NCBI RefSeq assembly: GCF_002105155.1
Contig: NW_019028981.1
Coordinates: 558,001 to 622,000 of the forward strand
Length of the DNA stretch: 64,000 bases
Reading direction: 5' to 3'
Source: Lobosporangium transversale
Lineage: Eukaryota > Mortierellomycota > Mortierellomycetes > Mortierellales > Mortierellaceae
Shown here: one piece after another, positions 50,829 to 60,358 of the stretch
How positions within the stretch are numbered: position 1 is the first letter of the stretch
Layout: each line of letters starts with the position of its first letter
Position numbers and translations under genes: made by a program
The notes under the pieces: model-generated
The model's input: only the letters and a program-made list of their open reading frames with translations
Databases searched by the model: none
Told to the model about the DNA's origin: nothing

Positions 50829-51575
50829 TTGATGTCCCATCCTCCGGAGAGGATCGCTTTACAGTCGCCATAAGTCTAGTCACATTCCCTCGGTAAGCCC
50901 TTCAGGTGCCGTACGACTATTGCCAGAGCTCATCACTGTGTTTGACGTCGAAAATATACTGTTACAGGAAAGGAATTACCCCATCTTATCAACCGTCGCT
51001 GTCCTAGCAAGCTCTAAAACACTATTTTGTCTGCGACGGATGGGTCAAGCTTAGATCCTGGACAGCACCTGTCGCAATCCGCATCCATTGCCGTGCCACA
51101 AGGACAAAGGCCTTCTGCTGTCATAAATCCATATTCGTTGCTCCTGCCACCTCTTGGTTCAGTGTGTAGCACATGCTTCTACTTCGGTCGCACACCTTGG
51201 CCCTTCTCTTTTGTGATGGTTTTCTTACAGTGTGGCCTCCAAACCAACTTTGAAGCCCGCTGCCCAGGATAGCCAACGAACTTGTGAATCACTTTACGAG
51301 TGATAGATTGCGTTGTGCGGAACAAAGGGCCCATTTGTTTATCAAACTAAGCGGTATAATGCCCTAGTAGAGATCGCTGAAGTTCCATTTGAGATCAAAA
51401 GCACGATCAATTTTGTTGGTGCACTTAAAATCGCACATACTCCACTGATTCATGAGAGTCCTTGTAAATTCACGTCTCCGCCAGGGCTAACCCATCTCAG
51501 GCTCATGCTCGTGTGGCCATTGATGTATTTAGTAGTGGCTGCATGATCTCAGTGATCTATATGCGACTGAAAGTC
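50829..51575. other. Unassigned spacer between LINE fragments
   Basis: About 750 bases that do not match the intact LINE. Composition is more GC-rich than normal intergenic DNA here and several short frames are open on both strands (51027-51272 and 51313-51546 on plus). On the minus strand one frame has Cys-rich pieces such as CGTAMDADCDRCC. It may be a relic of another mobile element or captured gene fragment; I cannot name it. Confidence 0.4.
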
Positions 51576-51873
51576 TTTTTTTTTTTTTTTTTTTTTGATA
51601 ACTGGGACCCATGAGGTCGTGAGGATTTATTAGAAATAGACTCTATAAATGGGTTGCCCTATTACTAAGGGTGTAAATAAAGCGTTTTCCAATAATTGGT
51701 CTTAACCGCATCGTTGAACTGTCACTATACAGCATCCTGTTCACAAACCACGTCAGCATGAGTGGTTGCTCTTGATCCCAACGGAACCTGTGACGAGCCC
51801 TGCTCCCTACTTGGCCTGTTGTGCGTGAAAGTCATCTTCTAGCCGCAGTTCTCAATCATCAAAAAACGACACC
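51576..51873 (-). mobile_element. 5'-truncated LINE copy B (3' UTR only)
   Basis: A 21-T run (minus-strand poly(A) tail) followed by about 275 bases that align collinearly with the 3' UTR of the intact LINE at 51900-52175, up to the last codons of ORF2 (the region of LMIEDSG). It stops abruptly at 51873, exactly where the poly(T) of copy C begins, so the two insertions are head-to-tail with no spacer. Confidence 0.85.
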
Positions 51874-52144
51874 TTTTTTTTTTTTTTTTTTTTTTTTTTG
51901 ATAACAAGGACCCACGAGGTCATGTAGGATTTATTTAGATGTTAGCTCTATAAATGGGTTGCCCCATTACTGGGGTCGCAAATAAAGCGGTATCCAATAA
52001 TCGGCCGAAGCCGCATCGTCATACTGCCACAGTACTACATCCTGTTCATAAACCACGTCAGCATTGAGTAGACTTCCTTGGTCCCAGAGGACCTGTGGCA
52101 CGGCTCTACTCCCTACTTGGCCTGTTGTGCGCGAAGGTCATCCT

Positions 52145-55100
52145 TTAGCCGCTGTCCTCAATCATCAAAAATTTACAGCTTTCCAGGCGCTCCATAATCG
52201 CCAATTCCACCTGCTGCCGGTAGCTTGCCGCCACTCGCCGGTCTGCCTCAGTCCTGATCGCCTTCACATCTGCTGTTCGTCGTTGTCCCTGGTGAGAGCC
52301 AAAGAATTCACCTCTGCTACGTCTGTGCCTCCCAACACAGTTGCGTCCCCTGGCGCGTTTGCTCACAGAGGTGATACCATTTTCTCTTTCCCAGTTGACG
52401 GTGACTTTGCAGCGTCTGTTCCAGATTTCAGTCCTGCCGAGTTCCTCGATTGACTTGACAAAGCGGCAAACAATGTACCTTGAGATCGATGCTGTGGTTC
52501 TGAAGATCGTCTTCCATTTTTGTATCAGTTCCTTCGGCACCAAACCGTGGTACAAGTCTTGGACAGTCCAGTGGGCATGCTCACCCTCGTTCCTCCGTCC
52601 CATATCCACATCTTCCTCACCAAACAGAGTGCTCGCATGTCGAATCTCTCTGACGCCCTTGAACATCGCTTCCAAAGAGCCCCAAATCACGTTGTCGGCT
52701 ACAGGTGTAAACGAGGGGCCTCCTTTATTCAGGTTTGGCTCCTGTGTTTTCCCTTGTTTGTCTTCCCAGAGCTTCTTCTCCTTCACTAATGCTCTTTTGC
52801 CATCCTTCGTGATGAGTTCTATGGCCTGCTTCCAACCTTTCAATTGCTCGTCCAGTGTCATGGGACATCGCCAGAGGTGTTCTATGTCCTCCTGCTCCTG
52901 TTCACACATCCTGCAGATGTCAGTCTCATACAGGTCCGGTCGCCACTGCCTCATATAAGTGAGTGTAGGAAGCATACCATGGACCTTCTTTATTCTGTGC
53001 GCTCTCTTGTGACAATCTGCTGGGCTGGTGAAGAGGCCTCTAGGCGTGTTGCCATCGTGAAGAATATGCAGGCTTGCTTTCCATTCTACTTCTCGCCAGT
53101 CTGCAATATAATTCCTGACTCTGTTCTGAGACGCCCACAAGTAATGTGTTCTCACTGCTGATTGGAGTTTTAGCAGGTGTCTAAGATCATCCTCCACCAC
53201 CTCGTTCTCGAAAATAGCGTGGCAGCGCAGATCGTTGTGTTCCAGTACTTTGATTGTCCACATTTCGCTAAAATGAGCATCTTTGGCGGCTTGGTCTGCC
53301 CTTATATTGCCTCTATTCCCAGCATGGCCCTTGACCCATTTCACAGTTACCTTCCCGCCCTGCTTAAAGAGCGCTCTCGAAATGGCTGCCCACCACACTG
53401 CGTACTTGGATCGCAATCGCTGCCGTTCAGTGCTTGCTTCTCGCTTTTGAGCAAGGTCCTTGAACTGAACCACTACCGCCATGTTGTCTATGTAGACAGT
53501 CGTTGGAACGTTACGGGGACTGACTAGAATGGCTGCGTACAGTCCTACTAGCTCTGCCTTGGTGGATGAAGCATACCCATCGACTCTACCTGAAACTACA
53601 TTTGAGAAGCTTTCTGGGCCTATCTGAGCCACCACTCCGAAAGCCATCCGCGCCGCCCTTCTTCCTGCCTCTTCAAGGGACCCATCGGAGTAAAGTGTTA
53701 GCTGACTCATCGTTGATAGTTTCTCTCTTTGACGCAGTATATTGTCCATGTCAACCTGTGGGATCTCTACACCTAGGCACTCAGAGGAGCCAAACCACCG
53801 ATGATGACCCTCTGGGATTTTATTATTCCTTGTTCTTGAGGAGTCCATCTCTTCTTGCGCTTTCGTCCTGAGCCTCCTATCGAGAGCTTGTTCGTCGAGT
53901 TCATGGCGTCCACGTATCTTGTTTCGCTCTTGTGCTCTACGTCTTGCTCGGTTGAAAGCCGCTCGTCGTCGCTGTTCTCTTCTTCCTTGTTCATCGAGCC
54001 TTTGAAACCTAGCCTGTAACCGTAGGCGTTCTTGACGGCGAGCTCTTTCGATAGCCTTCGAGTGTGCGGCTTCTTGCTTGGCTTGCACCCACTGTTCACG
54101 TCGCCACACTCTCCTTCTCTCCGCCTCTTCTTTTTTCCTCTCTTGCTCTATTTTTCTTAGCAACCATTGCTCCCTCTTCCCTCTTTCCAAACGGTCGCGA
54201 AATTGTAACATTTTCCTTCCTTGAGGATCTTTCCACAGCCTATGCCTCTCGTTAGCTTCGCGCTCTTTTTCTCTCAAACGCTCTCTTTTTTCAAAATTTT
54301 CTCGCAAGTATTCTTTTTGGAGTTCGCGATCAGACTCAGTGTATCCTTCATACCCCTGCATACCCTCTTGTATGTAACACTGTGCTCTTCTTTCTCTTTC
54401 CTCCCGCTGTTCTACACTTAGGGGATCAAGTGGCTCTCTGGGGTCTTCTTCCACGTCACTGAGGTAACTTATATATCCAACTTCATCATCCTCATCATCC
54501 TCAGTGGGCTGCTCCTCCAACATATTGTCTTCTGTGAGTAGTTCATCTGCTCTCTCATTGTTTTCAGTCTCATTTAGCTGTTGGAGCTCCCTTAAATCTC
54601 TCTCTTCCTCTTCGTCTAGTCTCTGAAGAATGTTCTTTTTGTCTCTACACCATACTTCGATAAAGTTGTGTGTGTAAAGGGACTCATGAAGGGCATTTTG
54701 AACATTGTGGAACCATGCTGGAGATGCCTTTGGGTCTCTCCTTTTCGTACGTACCTCATTCCAGGATTTGAGTGACGAATCCTCGTCTAGAGTTTGCTCA
54801 GCATAATATATTCCTCTTGCTGCTAATTCCCGCACAGGCTGGTCATCCACAATGCCATGAAGCATGTCTGCTATATTGAGAGCATTTCCAGGGAGCCCAA
54901 AATCGTTTGCTAGTTGCAAGTCAAACTTCACTTGTCGATCGGCCATTAGTTTACAGACGCTTGATGCGAAGTTGTGTTTGTATGCTTTTATTTTGTGTGG
55001 CTCTGCAGTTGGGAGCTTGCTCGTCCTAAGGCGCTTCTGGAGGGCAATGAGACGTGCTCTACAGATACGTCCCATCAACCCATTGTCATTTAGGCGTAGG

Positions 55101-58100
55101 AACAGGGTTGATATCTGCTCCTCTGTCTGTGCGTCTTCTAAGTTTTTAATTGCATAGAATCTAGGGTGATGCATTATGCTGTTGGGTGTGGTTGACGGCA
55201 TACGTGCTTTGCTCTTACATAGCTTCATATACTTACCTGTCATTCGTCTCACAAAAGAAGGGGGAAGTATCTGTGCCGAAATCCTATAAAGCACCTTGGG
55301 TATGAGGACGTTATTGATGAGATATGCTGTCTGTTTGTCGGTTACTGCTTTTGAGGAGAGAATACTACACATTGACGTGACTTCTCTTTCTACAATGTTC
55401 TCTGTTGTCTTCACCGACCCTCTGGCTGTTACCCAGACACCTAGTATCCGGACAGGGTCATCTTTGCCCAGCGGGCGGATTTCTTCTGCCGGTGTACCAA
55501 AATGGAGATTATTGTTATTGTTGAGCTTGCTGTTTAGTGTTAGCACCTGCGTCTTTTTCGCATTGATTTCGACCCCGTTAAGAACAAAAAAGGACGTGGC
55601 GACATCTAGTATATCCTGTACATGTTGCTTGGAGTCAGATATCCATGTCGTGTCGTCCACAAAAGCCAGACATGCGAGCTGAGGTGTATCTGGAGGGCCC
55701 TCTATTCTGTATCCCTTCATGTGGTCCATAACTTCACATAGTAGTGGATCATAAGCTATTCGCCAGAGTAAAGGGCACTCTACGCCTCCTTGATCCAGAC
55801 CGCATTCTGGGCGGTACTCTTTCGTAAGCCCGTATTCTGTAATAACTCTATTGACCTTGGTAACAGCGATGTTCTCACACAACCTGATAAATGCCTCTGG
55901 AACTCGTAAGCGACGTAGCCCTCTGGACAACATACCATCGGAAGCACAATTGACCGAATCAAAACACCTTTTCATATCTTGGAACACTATCCATTGCTCC
56001 TTGCGAAACTCTCTAGCATCTTCCATTGCTGCTTGGAGGATATGAATTGGGTCCTTTGTCGTCGTTCCTTTTAAGACAGAAAAGTTAGGCCCCCGCAAGA
56101 TGTTATGACGCCGCATCATTTCACTAAGTCTATTGGTTAGAACTGTGAACATGATTTTTCTTGCATGTTCTAGAAGCGCAATCGGCCTGACTTCCGCCAT
56201 GCTTCCTGACCATTCTGCTGCCTTTGGGATGCAATACAATAGTCCAGTTTTCCAATCCTTTGGTATTGTTTCTTGGACTATTGTGGCACCAACAATCTGG
56301 AAAAGAATGTTATGTCCGACTTGGCCTTGATGTTGAAATAAATCGTTCGTGGTGCCTGATACTCCTGGTGCTTTGTTCTTTGGTGTCTCTTGGATCACTA
56401 CCATAAATTCCTCCCATGAAGGTGGGCTCATGAGCCCATCATACCATTCTTCCTTGATCCTTTCGTGTGGTGCGTATTGTCTTTCCCAGCGTGTTCCTTG
56501 TTCCAGAGGTTTTGCAGGCCTGGGACCGTGCCACTTTTGAAACCATTCTCTGACGTGCCTTTTAATACCTTCTGGCTCAAGAATGTTGAAAGTGTCACCG
56601 TCCTCCTGTACTTGAATCCTGTCCAGTATGACTCTTCCATGTCCTCTACCTAACAACTTATCAATCATCCGACCTGTCGCCGTAAGCAGCTGTCCGCATC
56701 TCTGTTCAATCCACTCTGTCATCTTCGATGCTTTTTCTAAACGCCTCTCTGTCTGCATCTCCGATATTGCCTGTACCCATCTTTTCTTGATACCCTTGCT
56801 CCATGTCTCCCATTCTTCTTCATCTGCGTTCCACCCAGGCACCTCGCCTAGATCCTCCATTCCTCTTTCCGTTTCTTCCCTCATCCATTTCGCGTGGTTG
56901 TTGAATTTGATCCGCTCCGCCTCTAGATATTCTCTTGCACTATCCTCTAGATCGGTTCGTCTTCTCCGTCTAATTGCCACCGTTGCTTGCTTGATCTTGC
57001 TTAGGTCCCGCACTAAGTGTAAGATCGAGAGTTCTGCTTGAGGTTTCACCCCTGATCTACCTACTGTTTTACCTGGTAGGGTCGCTTTTGCACAGCGAAG
57101 CACTGTTTTTGAGTACCAGCGCCACGCTTGTTCCACCTTTACCTTCTCTAATTCTTCCGGAGTTATTCTGCCTTCATTTTGGTTCTCATATTTGAGTCCA
57201 AGATTCCTCATTTTCTCCTGATCGTCGAGAGCCATGTTTAAGGCATTTTCAAAATCATCCCACTGTGTCTTGTTAATGTCTCGAAATTGAAAGCGGAAGC
57301 CTTTGGGTTTCTTGTACTTAAGAGGATCTGCCTTGTGGATGAGTGCTTGGATTGTGATATTGGCCGTCACCATTTTATGGTCCGACGAGACTCCATCAAC
57401 CGAACTGTGATCAACATACACAAGCTTGCCCACCAACAAGCTATCTGTAAAGATCATGTCAATTCGGCTGACACCTTGGCATGTAAAGTCTTGTGTTGTT
57501 GGGTGTAACGCCCTGTAGGTGTCGTAGAATTGCTCTGTTTGTAGCCATTTTAGGATATCGGTTTCTGGATTGGTGCTGGTCCTTGTGCAGTTTTTTCTGT
57601 CAATCCTGGGATTGCATACCCCATTGAAGTCTCCCATAATAATTACCTCCCTGCGTTCTGCTCTTGCACTAATACATTCTCCTTTGAGCCACTCGCTTAA
57701 TTCTCTGCGCTGCTTTTCCTTTTCACGATTCGTTCTATCTTCACTGGGTACATAACAATTAATCACCCGAAGCTTTAATTGTCCTTTGAAATTAAAATCT
57801 CTAGACTGCCCTCTGCTTCCACATGAGGATATTCTCCCAGCATGTACCCATAGCCACTTGTGGATAATGAGGCCGACTCCCGTACCTCGCGTTTTCCCTT
57901 CCTCACCTGTTAACCACCAAAATTTATAACTTTCTTGTTTTATATAGTCTGCTGCTATTTTCGCACCATGATTCATATTTGTCTCTTGTAACGCAATAAC
58001 ATCATACTCTTCTGACTCTCCCCAATGACAAAGTGTTTCCAATTTTCCAGCTGTTAAAATTCCCTGTGTATTGAAGGTTCCTAACTTCAATCTATCATTC

Positions 58101-58153
58101 TTTCCATCTCTATTTACTGTCCTACATGTTACTATGTTAGGCGTATTACTCAT
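52145..58153 (-). CDS. LINE ORF2: endonuclease - reverse transcriptase - RNase H
   Basis: 2002 aa. AP-like endonuclease at about 20-270: LKLGTFNTQGI, IALQETN, MGDFNGVCNP, RIDMIFTD and SSDHK, so all catalytic positions are present. Reverse transcriptase at about 590-900 with ARKIMFTVL, FQDMKRCFDSV, and the active-site box AFVDDTTW near 829. A strongly acidic stretch and then about 200 residues dense in Arg, Glu and Gln (about 1190-1425) form a predicted long coiled coil. RNase H at about 1484-1620 keeps its D-E-D-D set (YSDGS, TKAELVGLYA, YIDNMAVV, ADQAAKD). A Cys/His motif CRMCEQEQEDIEHLWRC sits near 1747 (zf-RVT type). It nicks target DNA and copies the element RNA in place. The start ATG lies within the end of ORF1, suggesting reinitiation. 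Confidence 0.95.
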   Translation of the reverse strand: MSNTPNIVTCRTVNRDGKNDRLKLGTFNTQGILTAGKLETLCHWGESEEYDVIALQETNMNHGAKIAADYIKQESYKFWWLTGEEGKTRGTGVGLIIHKWLWVHAGRISSCGSRGQSRDFNFKGQLKLRVINCYVPSEDRTNREKEKQRRELSEWLKGECISARAERREVIIMGDFNGVCNPRIDRKNCTRTSTNPETDILKWLQTEQFYDTYRALHPTTQDFTCQGVSRIDMIFTDSLLVGKLVYVDHSSVDGVSSDHKMVTANITIQALIHKADPLKYKKPKGFRFQFRDINKTQWDDFENALNMALDDQEKMRNLGLKYENQNEGRITPEELEKVKVEQAWRWYSKTVLRCAKATLPGKTVGRSGVKPQAELSILHLVRDLSKIKQATVAIRRRRRTDLEDSAREYLEAERIKFNNHAKWMREETERGMEDLGEVPGWNADEEEWETWSKGIKKRWVQAISEMQTERRLEKASKMTEWIEQRCGQLLTATGRMIDKLLGRGHGRVILDRIQVQEDGDTFNILEPEGIKRHVREWFQKWHGPRPAKPLEQGTRWERQYAPHERIKEEWYDGLMSPPSWEEFMVVIQETPKNKAPGVSGTTNDLFQHQGQVGHNILFQIVGATIVQETIPKDWKTGLLYCIPKAAEWSGSMAEVRPIALLEHARKIMFTVLTNRLSEMMRRHNILRGPNFSVLKGTTTKDPIHILQAAMEDAREFRKEQWIVFQDMKRCFDSVNCASDGMLSRGLRRLRVPEAFIRLCENIAVTKVNRVITEYGLTKEYRPECGLDQGGVECPLLWRIAYDPLLCEVMDHMKGYRIEGPPDTPQLACLAFVDDTTWISDSKQHVQDILDVATSFFVLNGVEINAKKTQVLTLNSKLNNNNNLHFGTPAEEIRPLGKDDPVRILGVWVTARGSVKTTENIVEREVTSMCSILSSKAVTDKQTAYLINNVLIPKVLYRISAQILPPSFVRRMTGKYMKLCKSKARMPSTTPNSIMHHPRFYAIKNLEDAQTEEQISTLFLRLNDNGLMGRICRARLIALQKRLRTSKLPTAEPHKIKAYKHNFASSVCKLMADRQVKFDLQLANDFGLPGNALNIADMLHGIVDDQPVRELAARGIYYAEQTLDEDSSLKSWNEVRTKRRDPKASPAWFHNVQNALHESLYTHNFIEVWCRDKKNILQRLDEEEERDLRELQQLNETENNERADELLTEDNMLEEQPTEDDEDDEVGYISYLSDVEEDPREPLDPLSVEQREERERRAQCYIQEGMQGYEGYTESDRELQKEYLRENFEKRERLREKEREANERHRLWKDPQGRKMLQFRDRLERGKREQWLLRKIEQERKKEEAERRRVWRREQWVQAKQEAAHSKAIERARRQERLRLQARFQRLDEQGRREQRRRAAFNRARRRAQERNKIRGRHELDEQALDRRLRTKAQEEMDSSRTRNNKIPEGHHRWFGSSECLGVEIPQVDMDNILRQREKLSTMSQLTLYSDGSLEEAGRRAARMAFGVVAQIGPESFSNVVSGRVDGYASSTKAELVGLYAAILVSPRNVPTTVYIDNMAVVVQFKDLAQKREASTERQRLRSKYAVWWAAISRALFKQGGKVTVKWVKGHAGNRGNIRADQAAKDAHFSEMWTIKVLEHNDLRCHAIFENEVVEDDLRHLLKLQSAVRTHYLWASQNRVRNYIADWREVEWKASLHILHDGNTPRGLFTSPADCHKRAHRIKKVHGMLPTLTYMRQWRPDLYETDICRMCEQEQEDIEHLWRCPMTLDEQLKGWKQAIELITKDGKRALVKEKKLWEDKQGKTQEPNLNKGGPSFTPVADNVIWGSLEAMFKGVREIRHASTLFGEEDVDMGRRNEGEHAHWTVQDLYHGLVPKELIQKWKTIFRTTASISRYIVCRFVKSIEELGRTEIWNRRCKVTVNWERENGITSVSKRARGRNCVGRHRRSRGEFFGSHQGQRRTADVKAIRTEADRRVAASYRQQVELAIMERLESCKFLMIEDSG

Positions 58154-59942
58154 TTAAGGAAGGTTTTGAGGATTGTCCAATTATCACTACAGGCTTTGAT
58201 GGCAATGGTACTGTTTTTTCAGCAGCCCTGGGTGGGCCCATTAGCGCCATAATAGCGGCCAAAGTCTCGTTCGTGTCTGGGATAGCTAGTCCACTGGAGT
58301 TCTGGCCTTTCTTTGACTTCATCGCGCTGCGACTTGTGTCTGCGCTCAGACCGACTGCCATTAGCTGTTCCTTAGGGACAGTGATGCCCATATTCTTTGA
58401 GAGCATTTGAATCACTATAGACATCAACATCTGATTGGTCTGCGCAAGCTGTAATTGCTCCTGTTGCATTCTAACGATAGTCTCTTGAAGCTGTCCAATT
58501 TTCTTTTCCAATACATTTTGCATAGCTTTATTTTGTCCATTATGCTGCTGTCCAGGCTGTTGTTGCTTATTTTGTTGTGGTCCGCTGTTTTGTCCATTCT
58601 GCAGTCCATTTTGCGGTCCATTTTGCGGTCCATTTTGCAATTCGCTTTGTCTCTGTGTCTGTTCTCCATTTTGGCTGCTACTTCCAATGATCTGTGCAAA
58701 TGTACGGTTAGCCGTGACCTTAAGCGCTCCACCTCTTTGGTACTCTTTCACTGCCTGGATGTGGGCCTTAGTCTTCATTCTTTCAATGTAAATTGTGCAC
58801 ACCCTTTGAATATGGCCTAGTTCACCGCACTCTCTACATCTTTTGTCTTCTTTATCTCCCCACATAGTTTCTTTCCCACCTACTTTAATGGGAATCTCCA
58901 TGCAGCTAACCATGTCTGCTTCTGATGAGAAATAAACGAATGCTTCACGTAAAGTCTTTGTGTATTTACCCTCTTTCGAGAAAATCCTTGGGATAATTAA
59001 AAACTCAGCCTTATTTTCGCCCAGGATCTCTTTCAAGTCCAAAGGCGTTGTTCCCATAGGGAGTTGAGACAGCTTTGCGACATAACGCAGTTCCCACACT
59101 ACTTTCTCCTTTCCAATTGTACTTAAACGAGCAAGATCTCTACCAACGAAAACCCACTTTTTCTTTTCCGCTTGGATTTTCTTTACACTCTCCTCTTGTC
59201 TAAAGAGAACTCTTGCCACAATTTTGATACCATTTTTGCATGGACGAGTTACAATTTTTTCCACTTCGCCAAACTGAGCCATCGCTGATTTGATCCTGAA
59301 ATCATCAGTCCTGGGATGAAGACCGTAAATTTCAACTGATCTATCCTGTTCTGTGATGCGTTGGTCCTGATCGACTCTGGTGAAGATAGGCTGCTCCGAA
59401 GATGTTCCGTTTTCTTCGTCTTCTTTATGGTGAGTGAGTTCCAGCAGGTTCTCTAGGTCACCCAGCGTTTCAACGGCGACGCGAAAAACTTTTTGTCCGT
59501 CCTTATTCTTGATACGGGTTGGTCCCTCCGTGCAGTGGATGCCTTGGTGAATGAGGATCTGCTGGAGTTCATCTCTTTTCATAGCGTAGGTGTCGCCATA
59601 GATCAGATCCACAGGAGCCGTGGCCACGAAAAACCTTTCCTTAGTTCTCTGAACTTCGATCCACTCTGTTTCGTCATCCATTTCTTCGTCGTCTTCGTCA
59701 ATTGCTGTCTCGGTAGCAGCGCGCTCTTGATCAACTTGCATTTGTTTTAGTCCCTTTTTGGGATTATAAGAACAGCGTTGAGTGGAATTCATTGCAATTG
59801 GGGTGGTGGCCCCAATACTTTGGCTTGGTTTTTGCGCGTCTTGGCCGTCAAGGGGAAGTTTTTGTTTTTTGAAATTGTTCATTCTGCTTGATTCTCCATC
59901 ATCTTGTCGATGATGGAGTTGAATTTTTTCAGTCCCAGACAT
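58146..59942 (-). CDS. LINE ORF1: RNA-binding, gag-like protein with CCHC knuckle
   Basis: 598 aa, upstream of and overlapping ORF2. Such proteins coat the element RNA and carry it to the target. Seen: an acidic N-terminal stretch (DEDDEEMDDETEW), two regions that look like RRM-type folds (around GLHPRTDDFRIKSAMAQFGE and GRDLARLSTIG; this is inference), one CX2CX4HX4C zinc knuckle (CRECGELGHIQRVC, about residue 366), a Gln/Asn/Gly-rich stretch (about 430-490) and a short coiled coil (KKIGQLQETIVRMQQEQLQL) that could trimerise it as in other LINE ORF1 proteins. No break was seen. Codon use is like the host genes. Confidence 0.9.
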   Translation of the reverse strand: MSGTEKIQLHHRQDDGESSRMNNFKKQKLPLDGQDAQKPSQSIGATTPIAMNSTQRCSYNPKKGLKQMQVDQERAATETAIDEDDEEMDDETEWIEVQRTKERFFVATAPVDLIYGDTYAMKRDELQQILIHQGIHCTEGPTRIKNKDGQKVFRVAVETLGDLENLLELTHHKEDEENGTSSEQPIFTRVDQDQRITEQDRSVEIYGLHPRTDDFRIKSAMAQFGEVEKIVTRPCKNGIKIVARVLFRQEESVKKIQAEKKKWVFVGRDLARLSTIGKEKVVWELRYVAKLSQLPMGTTPLDLKEILGENKAEFLIIPRIFSKEGKYTKTLREAFVYFSSEADMVSCMEIPIKVGGKETMWGDKEDKRCRECGELGHIQRVCTIYIERMKTKAHIQAVKEYQRGGALKVTANRTFAQIIGSSSQNGEQTQRQSELQNGPQNGPQNGLQNGQNSGPQQNKQQQPGQQHNGQNKAMQNVLEKKIGQLQETIVRMQQEQLQLAQTNQMLMSIVIQMLSKNMGITVPKEQLMAVGLSADTSRSAMKSKKGQNSSGLAIPDTNETLAAIMALMGPPRAAEKTVPLPSKPVVIIGQSSKPSLNE

Positions 59943-60139
59943 CTTGGGTTGATAAATACTTTTGCACTCTTGTGCGCTAACGTAGGGTGTGTAAGGGGTG
60001 TTAAGAGAGGGGCAGTGTTAATGTAGCGTCCGACTTGATGGATCGAAGAAGAGTTTGCGGAGAACACTAGGCTGTCTCGGAGAGAAAGTATAAAAACTCA
60101 AGCAAATCCCTGACCTGGCACATGCTTGCTTCACTTTAT

Positions 60140-60222
60140 GTGCCTTAACCAGGACTCGAACCCGGCCCCTGGGCTAGACAGGAGGGTGCCCTGACGAGTA
60201 TACTACTCAGCCATTGGGCGCC
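60140..60222 (-). promoter_or_regulatory. tRNA-like Pol III promoter segment in the LINE leader
   Basis: On the minus strand TGGCTGAGTAG (60203-60213) matches the A-box consensus TRGYNNARNNG at every position, and GGTTCGAGTCC (60152-60162) matches the B-box consensus exactly, 40 bases apart. The B box sits in a plausible T arm (CCGGG/CCTGG). The ends do not pair as an acceptor stem, so this is tRNA-like rather than a working tRNA gene. It lies at the extreme 5' end of the LINE, like the head of a tRNA-derived SINE. Confidence 0.7.
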
Positions 60223-60240
60223 GGGAAAAACCATTGGGCG
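60211..60240. repeat. 10-bp direct repeat at the LINE 5' boundary
   Basis: CCATTGGGCG occurs at 60211-60220 and again at 60231-60240, separated by CCGGGAAAAA. The first copy is the start of the tRNA-like segment. It may reflect a partial second start of the element or a junction rearrangement. Confidence 0.7.
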
Positions 60241-60358
60241 TCTGTGCTGGCCAACAGAGGTGCGTAGGGTACACTAGGTCACGTGCTATATCATGTAGAT
60301 TGTATAAGAGGATATATATAGTATTAGATTATTGTCATTTACAAGAACAAAAAGCCAC

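Larger units (their letters stand above)
51874..60222 (-). mobile_element. Apparently intact two-ORF APE-type LINE (copy C)
   Basis: About 8.3 kb on the minus strand: a leader of about 280 bases with a tRNA-like segment, ORF1 (58146-59942), ORF2 (52145-58153, overlapping by 8 bases), a 3' UTR of about 245 bases and a 26-A tail. No stop, frameshift or missing catalytic motif was seen, so it may be autonomous and recent. The domain order (ORF1 with CCHC knuckle; ORF2 with AP-endonuclease, reverse transcriptase, RNase H and a terminal Cys/His motif) is that of RNase-H-bearing non-LTR families such as Tad/I. GREM-LINE1 elements of Mucoromycota are a candidate relative; this needs a search. I could not find matching target-site duplications. 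Confidence 0.93.

Noticed and set aside
51027-51546. Two plus-strand frames as a host gene
   Set aside because: They are short, in different frames, with no plausible joining splice, and lie between LINE fragments.
51874-60240. Target-site duplication for LINE copy C
   Set aside because: The bases before the poly(T) (AACGACACC) and those beyond the 5' end (TCTGTGCTGG) do not match, so no duplication could be called.
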